A stretch of 64,000 bases of DNA, taken from Io17-Chloro-G2 sp034420695 (GTDB lineage: Bacteria; Chloroflexota; Dehalococcoidia; Lucifugimonadales; UBA3495). Each line of letters opens with the position of its first letter. Within the stretch, counting starts at the first letter, position 1. The translations under genes and the position numbers were made by a program. Below the pieces are notes generated by a model that made no database searches, was not told the DNA's origin, and was given only the letters and a program-made list of their open reading frames with translations. This document shows positions 26,001-34,119 of this stretch, one piece after another. The stretch covers positions 18,611 to 82,610 of the forward strand of contig DAOULB010000055.1 in the NCBI GenBank assembly GCA_034420695.1, given 5' to 3'.

Positions 26001-26448
26001 CTTGGCTGGACAAAGTTAAGACACCTTTATTATTACCCTTCTCTAGGAGTGTAATGGTTGTCCGTCCCCGGGACAAAGAGTAGCTTAATTCCCCTGCTCA
26101 ATCAGCAGGAGCCTTGCTTTCCGAGGACTAGACTCTACCATGTACCTCCGGATGGCGGAGGAAGTTGGTTGTAGGGTTACTTACAGCGAAAGACTGAACC
26201 ACGTGCGTGGCAACTCTGTGATCTTTCGGGGCGGAGTGGGCCCGCTGTTGCCACCTCGACTGTCTTTGCTAACGCGGAGGTATCACCTTGCCAGCAAGCG
26301 TAAGAACACAGGTTGACCTAGCCGAGACGAGGATGACTAATAGAGGCAATTTTCCTGTGTATAAGAGAGAATCCGCGGCCTACTGACCAACTGCAGGAAT
26401 CGGGGCTTCCAAGCAAGGATTCGCAGCTAGGCATGTTTGGGCATCCCA
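26001..26448. other. gene-free, hairpin-rich segment (possible structured RNA)
   Basis: No convincing gene is seen here. Three stems cluster within 140 bases: CCTGCT/AGCAGG around 26094-26110, CCTCCG/CGGAGG around 26145-26161, and CGAAAGA (26187-26193)/TCTTTCG (26222-26228) enclosing CCACG/CGTGG (26199-26210). The sequence matches no RNA family I can recall (not tmRNA, RNase P, SRP or 6S). It may be a non-coding RNA or remnant of the element that brought the island. Confidence 0.3.
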
Positions 26449-27717
26449 TCAAGAATTGAAGCCATTAGTGAAAGCTATTTGGTGGCCATTGCTAGCGATT
26501 TGGCTATGGCCATTGCTCGCAGATTCGATGGGAGGTTTAAGACCAAAGAAATCGAAGCCTCCTCCTCCTTTCCAGCCCAATACAGTCGAAATCCCTCCCT
26601 GCTCACCGTCTACAACGCGCCTCAGTCTCGGAACACAGTGGGTGACTGTGTGCTCGCCACTTTCTATGCCGAAATATCGCCGCCCCATCTTATGGGCGGT
26701 TGCGGCTGTGGTCGCAGAGCCCAAAAATGTATCAAGCACGAGGTCTCCTGGGTTAGTTGCGATGCCTAGTATTCTACTTAACAGCGATTCGGGTTTGGGC
26801 GTATCAAAGACCTGCTTATCCGGCAACAGCCGAAGTAGATGCTTCTTAGCAAGGTCGGTGGTTCCGACTTCTTCCGCTGCCCACAGGGTATGAGGGGTCA
26901 GGCCGAGGTTAGCCTGTGCAAGAAAATGCTTAATTCTAGGAACCCCGGTGCCATCACGGCCAAACCAAATGTTGTTCTCCGCGATCTCTTGCTCCATCTT
27001 TGTCTTAGTATAAATCCAGCACCTACCGTTGGGAGGCACGTGTCTTTTACCATTAGGTGCAACTAGTTCATAGAATTGACTTGCTGTACCGTGCCCTGCC
27101 TGTGCATTGGCCGAAACCGACTGCCAAGGGCCTCTAGGGTCATTGTCGGGATTCCTAAACCTATCCAGGTATTCTCGACTCGTAGGCAACATGTTCCTGA
27201 GTTGTCGGAAGACCCGGGCATTCTTAGCGTAGGCCAGAATAAACTCGTTATTGTTGGAGAACACTTTCCTGTTTTCCCGTGTGGTTCTATGCTGCCAGAC
27301 GATGGTTGACAGAAAATTGCCTCTGCCGAAGATTTTGTCTGCTGCAACTTTCAAATAGTGAAGTTCATTATCATCAATCGATATCCAAATGCTTCCCTCT
27401 TCAGACAGGAACGGAGCCAGTGCGTACAGATGGGTTTCCATCTGTTTCAGCCAAATTTCATGGCTTGACCGGTCCAGATAGTGCCAATAATCCTCTTGGT
27501 TGTTGTAAGGCGGGTCGATGTATATCAAACGGACTTGACGCTCATATGCTTTCCTAAGGCCGTCCAGCACCAAGAGGCCGTCGCCGTGTATAATCGCATT
27601 GCCAGAGTTGCTGTCGCCGTAAGACAGTTCAGCATGCCATTTCAACCCGAGTTCAGTCAGGTGACTTCGGCTATCTAGGGTGGTCGGTAACCCTTCCACG
27701 TCGCTTGGGTTTGGCAT
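26449..27717 (-). CDS. site-specific DNA methyltransferase (beta class)
   Basis: A 422-residue DNA methyltransferase with the catalytic DPPYNN at residues 68-73 near the N terminus and the SAM-binding motif VLDTFLGSATTAATAHKMGRRYFGIE near the C terminus. This motif IV-before-I order defines the beta class (N6-adenine or N4-cytosine). Between them lie the target-recognition region and segments such as SIWISIDDNELHYLK. The FxGxG motif reads FLGSA. It starts at ATG with GAGG upstream, only 18 bases from the divergent second methyltransferase. The local base composition is clearly AT-richer than the flanks, which suggests transfer. Confidence 0.92.
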   Translation of the reverse strand: MPNPSDVEGLPTTLDSRSHLTELGLKWHAELSYGDSNSGNAIIHGDGLLVLDGLRKAYERQVRLIYIDPPYNNQEDYWHYLDRSSHEIWLKQMETHLYALAPFLSEEGSIWISIDDNELHYLKVAADKIFGRGNFLSTIVWQHRTTRENRKVFSNNNEFILAYAKNARVFRQLRNMLPTSREYLDRFRNPDNDPRGPWQSVSANAQAGHGTASQFYELVAPNGKRHVPPNGRCWIYTKTKMEQEIAENNIWFGRDGTGVPRIKHFLAQANLGLTPHTLWAAEEVGTTDLAKKHLLRLLPDKQVFDTPKPESLLSRILGIATNPGDLVLDTFLGSATTAATAHKMGRRYFGIESGEHTVTHCVPRLRRVVDGEQGGISTVLGWKGGGGFDFFGLKPPIESASNGHSQIASNGHQIAFTNGFNS

Positions 27718-27735
27718 TTGAGAACCTCGTTTATT

Positions 27736-29196
27736 ATGCCCATGAATGCCAAGAATGGTTCCGAAAGTGTACCTGATACATGGACGATTCCTAACGGCAA
27801 CGGCAAGCTCCAGTTAGTGCCTGAGCCAGCAACCCAACGGCCCCTCATCGCGCCAGAGGACGTCCCAGACGGGTTAGGAACCACCTCACAAACTTTTAGG
27901 CCAATCCACTACCTTGGTAGTAAGCTAAGAATGGTCGACACAATTGTGGAGGCGGTCGACAACGTAGATCCCAGCAGAGGACGCGTATATGACTTATTTG
28001 CCGGATCCGGGACAGTCTCGGGCGTCCTCGCGCGAACCCGCAGTGTAACCGCCGTCGATATCCAAGAGTATTCACGTGTATTATGTTCGGCGCTTGTCCA
28101 CCCTGCCGCTTTGAATGGGTGCCATCACCTAAAGTTGGAACCCGCTGACAGTTCAAGTTTAACGTATGCGACCGCAGCTATTGTCCATCATGAACAGCAG
28201 AGCATCAACTATGCCCTGACAGGGCATCCTGAAATGCTCAACGATTTCCTCGAGCATAGTTCTCTCATACGGTTCTTGTCTGGTGAATTCCAGGGGAGCC
28301 AAGCTTTGTGGGAGGTTCTTTCAGAAACTGTCTTGAGACTGAAGGAAGTTGGATTGGACAACTCTAGCAGTTCGCTTACGACTCGCATGTTTGGAGGAGT
28401 CTACTTTTCTTATTTCCAAGCAGTTCAACTAGATGCGTTGCTCGACGCTGTATTTTCCGCCCCCCTGGCTTGCCGTGACCTAGTGCTGGCTGCAGTCTTG
28501 AGCACCTCCAGCGAGATCGTCAACACCATCGGTAAGCAGTTCGCTCAACCGCTCCGTCCGAAGGACAAGCACGGTGTCACGAAGCGAAATCTACTAGAAA
28601 AAATCCACAAAGACCGGTCGGCCAACGTAAATGCGACGTTCGAGAAATGGTTGCAACGTTACCAGGCCTTAACCAGAACGAAAATGCTCCATAGAGTCAT
28701 TAGGTCAGATTACGCTGACGCACTATCGTCGGTAGAGGAAGATACGACTGTCGTCTACGCAGACCCGCCGTACACTAGGGATCACTATAGTCGCTACTAC
28801 CACGTGTTGGAGACCATGGCGCTCCGGGACAATCCGGACGTTGCGAAGGTTCGCATTGGTGGGACCGAGCGTGTCAGCCGAGGGATTTACCGAGTCCATC
28901 GGCATCAGTCACCGTTCTGCATCCCTTCTAAGGCCTCCCAAGCGTTTTCAACATTGTTCGCAGGAGTGTCCGAAAGAGGATTGCCTCTGGTTCTTTCCTA
29001 CTCACCATATCGACAGGGAAGTGACGCCAGACCCCGCCTGTTAACGGTCGAAGAAATCACATCTTTGGCTGAAATGGAATTCGGCAGTGTGAAGGTTGAG
29101 AGAGTGGGGCCGTTTTCCCACAACAAACTGAACAACTCTCGATTGAATAAAGCCCGTACTCAATTCGCTGAGTCCTTGGTTATATGCCGCCCTTAG
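27736..29196 (+). CDS. D12-class (Dam-like) DNA adenine methyltransferase
   Basis: A 486-residue methyltransferase with motif order I then IV: IHYLGSKLRMVD, SAM-binding VYDLFAGSGTVSG (DLFAGSG at 86-92), and catalytic ADPPYTRDHYSRYYH (DPPY at 343-346). This is the layout of the D12 N6-adenine enzymes. The large central insert (about 130-330) is probably the target-recognition region. The start is uncertain: ATG 27736 or 27742, or TTG 27718; none has a good ribosome binding site. Two methyltransferases of different class in one locus suit a restriction system with an asymmetric site, each methylating one strand. Confidence 0.9.
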   Translation: MPMNAKNGSESVPDTWTIPNGNGKLQLVPEPATQRPLIAPEDVPDGLGTTSQTFRPIHYLGSKLRMVDTIVEAVDNVDPSRGRVYDLFAGSGTVSGVLARTRSVTAVDIQEYSRVLCSALVHPAALNGCHHLKLEPADSSSLTYATAAIVHHEQQSINYALTGHPEMLNDFLEHSSLIRFLSGEFQGSQALWEVLSETVLRLKEVGLDNSSSSLTTRMFGGVYFSYFQAVQLDALLDAVFSAPLACRDLVLAAVLSTSSEIVNTIGKQFAQPLRPKDKHGVTKRNLLEKIHKDRSANVNATFEKWLQRYQALTRTKMLHRVIRSDYADALSSVEEDTTVVYADPPYTRDHYSRYYHVLETMALRDNPDVAKVRIGGTERVSRGIYRVHRHQSPFCIPSKASQAFSTLFAGVSERGLPLVLSYSPYRQGSDARPRLLTVEEITSLAEMEFGSVKVERVGPFSHNKLNNSRLNKARTQFAESLVICRP

Positions 29197-29215
29197 CACT
29201 CGATGCTCTGTTCAG

Positions 29216-29989
29216 TTAACTTCCAGAGACATCAGGTATTTCCAGCGGTAACGGAGCAGAGGGCCATATTCCCACAAGAGTGTTTAAGTCAGTGGTAACT
29301 CTGCGCAGTCGCCCTGCCGGTCCGGCCCAACGATTGGCAAGAAATGTTACCAAAATAGGATGGCCTGGGTCCGAAGGCATAACAATCACGTATTCAAACT
29401 GTTGCGGTTCCGACCGTAGAAACACACCGATAGGTCTCCCTACATTTTTGTCTGGGTAATCCAGCCCCGCTGCTGCCCCCAATTCGTAACAGTAATTTCT
29501 GCTCTTCTTCACTATGGGCTTCGACGTTTCCTGTATAGCCTCACCTTGGGCATTCAGATAGGTTAAAGCGATATCACCAGCACCGAAGAAGGTCGAAAAA
29601 ACATTCCAACTGAAACTCGCTTGCGTCCATCTGCCTGGCCCGGGGATTTCTGCGACCAGTACCGGATAGTAAACACGGAGTACGTCTTTATCCTCCTCTT
29701 CCTTCGAGCCAGATTCCCCCGAGGAGATTCCCGTTCGTTGGGTAGACCCAGACGGCCTCCGCGGGGGCGTGAACGGGAGTGCCACACGCACTCTCGATCC
29801 ATTGAAGAGGGATTGGACAGCGTCTAACTCGTTAGTGCTGGTCCCTGCCTGTGGCTTCGCTTGAGCATTTTCATCTGAAGTCGGTTGGGGGTTCGACTCC
29901 CCGGTTCTATCGCGGAGCAACGGGGCAAATTTCGCAAGATTTGTTCCTGTGACCCTACGGGCGAAGCCCTTACCTACCTCTCCGCTCAT
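29216..29989 (-). CDS. probable partner of PLD-type nuclease; unrecognised
   Basis: A 257-residue protein whose start overlaps the nuclease stop (ATGA), so the two are translationally coupled. The first 100 residues are Ser/Thr/Pro/Gln-rich and probably disordered. The rest is beta-rich, with LRVYYPVLVAEIPGPGRW, KPIVKKSRNYCYELG, GRPIGVFLRSEPQQFEYVIVMPSD and LVTFLANRW. In BfiI/NgoFVII-like restriction enzymes the PLD nuclease domain is followed by a B3-like DNA-recognition domain of about this size. That this gene supplies the DNA-recognition part in a separate chain is inference from position and size only. Confidence 0.6.
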   Translation of the reverse strand: MSGEVGKGFARRVTGTNLAKFAPLLRDRTGESNPQPTSDENAQAKPQAGTSTNELDAVQSLFNGSRVRVALPFTPPRRPSGSTQRTGISSGESGSKEEEDKDVLRVYYPVLVAEIPGPGRWTQASFSWNVFSTFFGAGDIALTYLNAQGEAIQETSKPIVKKSRNYCYELGAAAGLDYPDKNVGRPIGVFLRSEPQQFEYVIVMPSDPGHPILVTFLANRWAGPAGRLRRVTTDLNTLVGIWPSAPLPLEIPDVSGS

Positions 29990-30513
29990 GACTCAGTCCA
30001 ATAATTCGCAAAGCAATACGCAATTCGGTTGTATATTTCCCTGTCGTCCTCTAAGTCGAGGCTAAGGTGTATCAGTATGTTGGCTTCTATGTTGCCTGCA
30101 AGACCCCCATAACTCCAATTAGAAGATCCTACTGCTATGAGTGCCTCCTCATTGGTCTTGTTGTCGAAGAGATAAATCTTCGGATGGAACGTCCGGCCAC
30201 TCTCATGGTAAAGGTGGATAGTCGCATTCGGATATGGTTCCAATTGAATGACCAATTGTTCGATTGCTTGCAAGTCACTGCCGGAGTCCGCCCCGAACGT
30301 ATCCGCCCCGAAGGTCAAGCTGACGATTCCCCCTGAGGAGGCAAAGTAGGCCAAGGCATCCAATAGTTCCTGGTAGTTGCCTGATTCTCTGGCGAAAGCT
30401 ACAGCAGCCCGAAACCTCGTCCACCCACCCGAACTAAGCTCCTCGATCAGGCGGTAGATCAGGCTCTTGCCTTCTGCTGCGTCATATGGAAAAAGCAGGA
30501 CTTCGGCGCGCAT
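29986..30513 (-). CDS. phospholipase D-type (BfiI/NgoFVII-like) restriction nuclease subunit
   Basis: A 175-residue PLD-superfamily nuclease with a single HKD-type motif: His110 and Lys112 in TFHPKIYLFDN, then AVGSSNWSYGGLAGNIEAN (about 128-144). This HxK...GSSN...GG...N.E arrangement is that of the nuclease domain of BfiI-type restriction enzymes, which work as dimers without metal ions. Its length equals that domain alone. Together with two methyltransferases and the overlapping partner gene it probably forms a restriction-modification system. It starts at ATG 30513. Confidence 0.85.
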   Translation of the reverse strand: MRAEVLLFPYDAAEGKSLIYRLIEELSSGGWTRFRAAVAFARESGNYQELLDALAYFASSGGIVSLTFGADTFGADSGSDLQAIEQLVIQLEPYPNATIHLYHESGRTFHPKIYLFDNKTNEEALIAVGSSNWSYGGLAGNIEANILIHLSLDLEDDREIYNRIAYCFANYWTES

Positions 30514-30886
30514 GAGAGGCTACATCTGCCGTGGTGCATTCCACTATACAAGTGATAATCTGCTGCTCCAAAATTGAAAGTCCAAAGAAGCTTAGCTGCA
30601 TATGTCTTGAAGGAAACCAAGGGAAAGGGAGTGCAGTCAATCTTTGTCGGTACCTTGTTCCAAATAACAGCTTAACGGCACACAGGATAAATGCAACTAT
30701 CCAATTCCCACCATACTGGGCAAAATCATTTCCCTCATACGAAAGACACAGTTGCAACGGAGAACTTAGGTATGCTTGGGCAGCCGATTTGGGTCCATTT
30801 GAGGCGGGCCGGGAATTTGGAAGAAAGCTAGGCGGAGTCAAGCTAAAGCCCTGCTGGGCTTGTTGCGGGTAGAGTACTCCTGCTGG
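30514..30886. other. gap without recognisable gene; island edge
   Basis: No coding potential that I can support on either strand. The base composition changes from AT-richer to GC-rich near 30780, which I take as the right edge of the restriction-modification island. It would contain the promoter of the minus-strand nuclease genes; no clear consensus is seen. Confidence 0.5.
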
Positions 30887-31374
30887 CTAGCGGGGCAGGA
30901 AATCCGGCTCGACCAGCAAGTCCTGAGCGGTGACGCCCAAGGCGGCAGCGACGGCATTCAAGGTCTTGAACTTGGGGGACTGTTCTCCGTTTTCCAGTCT
31001 AACCAGGGTTACCCTGCCAATGCCGGCGGCCTTGGCCAAGGCCTCTTGGGTCAACCCGGAGGCCTGCCGGAACGTGCGAACCCGCCCCCCGACGGTCTGC
31101 CTCCCCAGGGCCGCCAAGGCCTCGACCGCTGGCCGGTAGGAAGGGTCGCAGTAGTGCCGGGCGAAGTCCCAAGGAATTTCTACGCTCTGTCCTCCGGTTG
31201 CTTGTAACACCATCTCGTAGGGGTTGGGCAGCTCCAGTCTGGATATTCCCTGCCGTGACTTGACCTCGGGAATTTCGGCGTAGGGTATGAGGCCCTTGAT
31301 GCCGTCGGCAAAACCCAGCTCGATTCCATCATCCAACAAGGTTCGACGGTCATCATCCGGTTGGCGTTCTTCAC
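30887..31374 (-). pseudogene. DUF2442 plus HTH transcriptional regulator, frameshifted at its start
   Basis: The main frame (stop at 30887, open up to 31339) encodes LLDDGIELGFADGIKGLIPYAE, the DUF2442 fold, followed by FRQASGLTQEALAKAAGIGRVTLVRLENGEQSP, an XRE-type helix-turn-helix (about residues 85-140). The usual beginning of a DUF2442 protein, MKNANRMMTVEP, is present in the neighbouring frame starting at GTG 31374. Joining the two needs one extra base near 31340. So the gene has a frameshift (real or sequencing error), or it now starts at TTG 31339. It lies 26 bases after higA on the same strand and may be a regulator of toxin-antitoxin type. Confidence 0.7.
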
Positions 31375-31399
31375 CTAAACGACGTCCGTTCTAGATTCT

Positions 31400-31696
31400 C
31401 TACGCTGCAGGCCCAGGCTGGTAGCGCTCGACCTGTATCCGGTCTTCACCTTTACGGGCTTGGGCCAGGTCGTAGGAAGTCTGGCGACGCAGCCAGAAAT
31501 CGGCGTTGGACCAACCAGCCTTCTCCAGGCGGATGGCCATGTCGGGGGAGATCGCGGCGTGGCCGTTCAATACCCTGGAAAGGGTGTGACGGGCAACGCC
31601 CAGAACCCCGGCTGCCTCGGTGACACTCAGTCCAAGGGGTTCCAGGCAGTTCTCCCTGATGCTGCGGCCAGGATGCGGCGGGTCCTTCATGGCCAT
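31400..31696 (-). CDS. higA: HigA-family antitoxin
   Basis: A 98-residue XRE-type antitoxin of the HigA/VapI family. It opens PPHPGRSIRENCLEPLGLSVTEAAGVLGVARHTLSRVLNGHAAISPDMAIRLEKAGW, the classical HigA pattern, and ends with FWLRRQTSYDLAQARK. It normally neutralises the HigB ribonuclease and represses its own operon. The toxin gene upstream is truncated here (31712-31861), so HigA may be an orphan. GAGAGGGG precedes the ATG at 31696. Confidence 0.92.
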   Translation of the reverse strand: MAMKDPPHPGRSIRENCLEPLGLSVTEAAGVLGVARHTLSRVLNGHAAISPDMAIRLEKAGWSNADFWLRRQTSYDLAQARKGEDRIQVERYQPGPAA

Positions 31697-31711
31697 GGCT
31701 TACCCCTCTCA

Positions 31712-31861
31712 CTAGTGATAGTCGACCAGATCGACGTCGTACACATCGCCATCTTCAAACCGGAAGGTGAGCCGCCAGTTGCCCGAAATCGAAATGCTCC
31801 ATAATCCTCTCCGGTCACCCCTGAGGGGGTGCCTTACGACAGCATTATAGAAGGATTGCAC
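31712..31861 (-). pseudogene. higB toxin remnant
   Basis: Reading from GTG 31859-31861 gives 49 residues: VQSFYNAVV joined to HPLRGDRRGLWSISISGNW and RLTFRFEDGDVYDVDLVDYH. The second part is the C-terminal half of a HigB/RelE-fold toxin, which is normally about 92 residues. The central 40 or so residues are missing, so a deletion has removed the catalytic core's first half. A dispersed palindromic repeat begins 20 bases upstream, possibly linked to the deletion. Confidence 0.65.
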
Positions 31862-31881
31862 TGGGTACCGGTACACTCATC

Positions 31882-31957
31882 AATAGTCCTACGGTGATAG
31901 GGCGGGTTTGAAACCCGCCCCTACGTTAGCCTTCATTTCCAAGGTGTCGGTCTACCA
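31882..31957. repeat. dispersed palindromic repeat, copy 4 (left end lost)
   Basis: Aligns with the right three quarters of 23842-23940: TAGTCCTACGG, the core with GGGCGGGTTTGAAACCCGCCC, then a tail ending AAGGTGTCGGTCTACC. The first 20-25 bases are missing or changed. Confidence 0.88.
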
Positions 31958-32053
31958 CTGTTGCAAGATACGGATGCCGGGGGCCGGAGCAGTGGTAAAC
32001 TTGGGCCAACCTCGCAGGTTGGTCCGGGGACTCGGACCGAAAGAAGGGCTGAA

Positions 32054-32977
32054 ATGCGCATTGCTGTTCCGGACTTGGTATCCAACTCGTACTTTCCGGC
32101 GGTGGCCGCGGTGAAACTAGGGTTGTTCAAGGCCCATGGAGTGGACGTGGAGCTGGAGATGGTGTCGCCGGTGGGCAGGGCGATGGAGTCGCTGCGGGAC
32201 GGCGGGGTGGACTTCGTGGCGGGTCCGGCCCACGCCACGCTTTCGGCATTCCCCGGCTGGCAGGGGGCCAAGCTGCTGGCGGCGCTGTCGCAGCACACCT
32301 TCTGGCTGCTGGTGCTGCGCTCCAGCTTGGGAGTCGAGCCGGGGGACGTTTCGGCGGTGAAGGGGCTGCGCATCGGGGCGGCGCCGGGGCCGGACGCGGC
32401 GCTGCGGCGGTTGCTGGCGGAAGCGGGAATAGACCCGGAGCAGGACGGGGTGGACATAGGCCGGGTGCCCGGGAGCGCCGAGGCCGGGGTGTCCTTCGGG
32501 GTGCATGCTGCGCAGGCCTTGGAGGAGGGGATAATCGACGGGTTCTGGGCCAACGCAATGGGGGCGGAGGTGGCGGTGCGGAGCGGGATCGGCAGGGTGG
32601 CGCTGGACCCGAGGCGGGGGCTGGGGCCTGAGGCCGCCAAGGACTACACGTTCCCGGCGCTGGTGAGCACCGAAAGGCTGATCGAGGAGTCGCCGGCAGC
32701 GGCGGAGGGAGCGGTGCGGGGGGTGGTGGAGGCGCAGCGGGCGCTGAGGGCGGACCCGTCCCGGGCGGCCGAGGCGGCGGAAGGGCTTTTCCCGCCGGAG
32801 GAAGCAGCGCTGATAGAGGACTTGGTGCGGCGGGACCTTCCCTACTACAGCGCGGAGATTTCCCGGGAATGCGTAGCGGGGCTCAACGAATTTGCCCGGA
32901 GCATGGGCCTGCTTTCGGGAGAGGCCGACTACGAGCAGGTGGCGGCCAGCCAGTTCGCCCACCTCTGGGCCGGATAG
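32054..32977 (+). CDS. NMT1/ThiY-like ABC transporter substrate-binding protein
   Basis: A 307-residue protein of the periplasmic-binding type II fold used for nitrate, sulfonate, taurine and thiamine-precursor uptake. MRIAVPDLVSNSYFPAVAAVKLGLFKAHGVDVELEMV and DGGVDFVAGPAHATLSAF are the classical opening segments. No signal peptide is present, so it is either cytoplasmic, exported in another way or wrongly started; ATG 32054 was chosen because the upstream in-frame stretch looks non-coding. No transporter subunits adjoin. A monooxygenase gene follows after 12 bases. Confidence 0.82.
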   Translation: MRIAVPDLVSNSYFPAVAAVKLGLFKAHGVDVELEMVSPVGRAMESLRDGGVDFVAGPAHATLSAFPGWQGAKLLAALSQHTFWLLVLRSSLGVEPGDVSAVKGLRIGAAPGPDAALRRLLAEAGIDPEQDGVDIGRVPGSAEAGVSFGVHAAQALEEGIIDGFWANAMGAEVAVRSGIGRVALDPRRGLGPEAAKDYTFPALVSTERLIEESPAAAEGAVRGVVEAQRALRADPSRAAEAAEGLFPPEEAALIEDLVRRDLPYYSAEISRECVAGLNEFARSMGLLSGEADYEQVAASQFAHLWAG

Positions 32978-32989
32978 CGGGCGAATTCG

Positions 32990-33982
32990 ATGGAAGTTGA
33001 CATCAGGGTACCGGTGGGCCTGCCGGTGCAGGAGACGGCGGACTTCATCGCCGGGTGCGAGGCGGCCGGATTTTCCGGGGTGGGAGTCCACGACCACCAG
33101 CACAGCGGGCGGGACGTATTTCTCACCCTGGCGTTGGCGGCGGAGCGGACCAGCAGGCTGACGCTGTACCCGGCGACGACGAACCCGGTGACCCGGCATC
33201 CGATGGTACTGGCATCGCTGGCCCACTCGCTGGAGGAAATTGCGCCGGGGCGTGTGCGGCTGACGGTGGGGCCGGGCTACCTTGCGGTGGGGAACATCGG
33301 GCGGCCCAGGGCCACGGTGGAGGCAATGCGGCGGGCCATCCTGACCATCCGGCGGCTGCTGCAGGGCGAATTGGTGGAGTTCAACGGGGTGGAGACCCGG
33401 CTGCGGAACCTGAGCGAGCCGCCGACGCCGGTGTTCATGACCGCGGCGGGTCCACGGATGGTGGAACTGGCGGGAGAGGTTGCGGACGGAGTACTGCTGC
33501 TGGCCGGGCTGCATCCCAAGGCGGTGGGGGCGGCGCGGCGGCGGCTGGAAATTGGAGCGGCCAGGGCCGGGCGGAGCTTGGAGGGCTTCAGGACGATATT
33601 CATCACGCCGACCACGGTGTCGGAGGACAGCGCGGCGGCACGACGCTTTCCGCAGCAGTGGTTTCGTCCGGGGCAGCCGTACCTGAAGTACCCCAGCGAC
33701 TCCAACTTGGTGTGGCTGCGGGAGGCCGGTATCGACTTGGCCGACGATTTCCTCCCCGAGAATATAAGTGATACCCAAGCGGCGGAGATATGCGACGCCT
33801 TCGGGCTGTTCGGCACGGCTGAGGAGTGCCTAGCCAGGCTGAGGCGGGCGAGGGACGAATCGGGGATCGAGCACGTCTTTATTTTTCCCACCCACACCCA
33901 GGAGGGCGGATACGACATGCCGCGGGCGGAGGTGGAGGCCTTCCGTGAGGTGATAATTCCGGGCTTGGGGAGGGCCGCTTAG
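32990..33982 (+). CDS. LLM-class flavin-dependent oxidoreductase
   Basis: A 330-residue luciferase-like enzyme, probably F420-dependent (methylene-H4MPT reductase-like group). Features are MEVDIRVPVGLPVQETADFIAGCEAAGFSGVGVHDHQ, LTLYPATTNPVTRHPMVLASLAHSLEEIAPGRVRLTVGPG and TPVFMTAAGPRMVELAGEVADGVLL, all standard positions. The gene follows the solute-binding protein closely, so the pair may import and oxidise the same compound. Confidence 0.92.
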   Translation: MEVDIRVPVGLPVQETADFIAGCEAAGFSGVGVHDHQHSGRDVFLTLALAAERTSRLTLYPATTNPVTRHPMVLASLAHSLEEIAPGRVRLTVGPGYLAVGNIGRPRATVEAMRRAILTIRRLLQGELVEFNGVETRLRNLSEPPTPVFMTAAGPRMVELAGEVADGVLLLAGLHPKAVGAARRRLEIGAARAGRSLEGFRTIFITPTTVSEDSAAARRFPQQWFRPGQPYLKYPSDSNLVWLREAGIDLADDFLPENISDTQAAEICDAFGLFGTAEECLARLRRARDESGIEHVFIFPTHTQEGGYDMPRAEVEAFREVIIPGLGRAA

Positions 33983-34119
33983 GGGCTTCCGGCGGGTCTG
34001 GAAACGAGGGTGCGTTGCCTGTTGGCGCCGGGATGGCGGGACCACCGGCATGACGGGATGGCGGGCCGACGCGGGACCGGGGTGAGCGCAGGATGACGGC
34101 GATACAAGGAGCAGGAGTC

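Noticed and set aside
30700..30715. ATTCCCAC as an attachment-site copy of the tRNA-Lys 3' end
   Set aside because: Only about 8 bases match, which is expected by chance; no integrase is present.
32117..33778. A 553-codon open frame on the minus strand
   Set aside because: Complement of the solute-binding protein and monooxygenase genes; Arg/Pro/His-rich product without domains.
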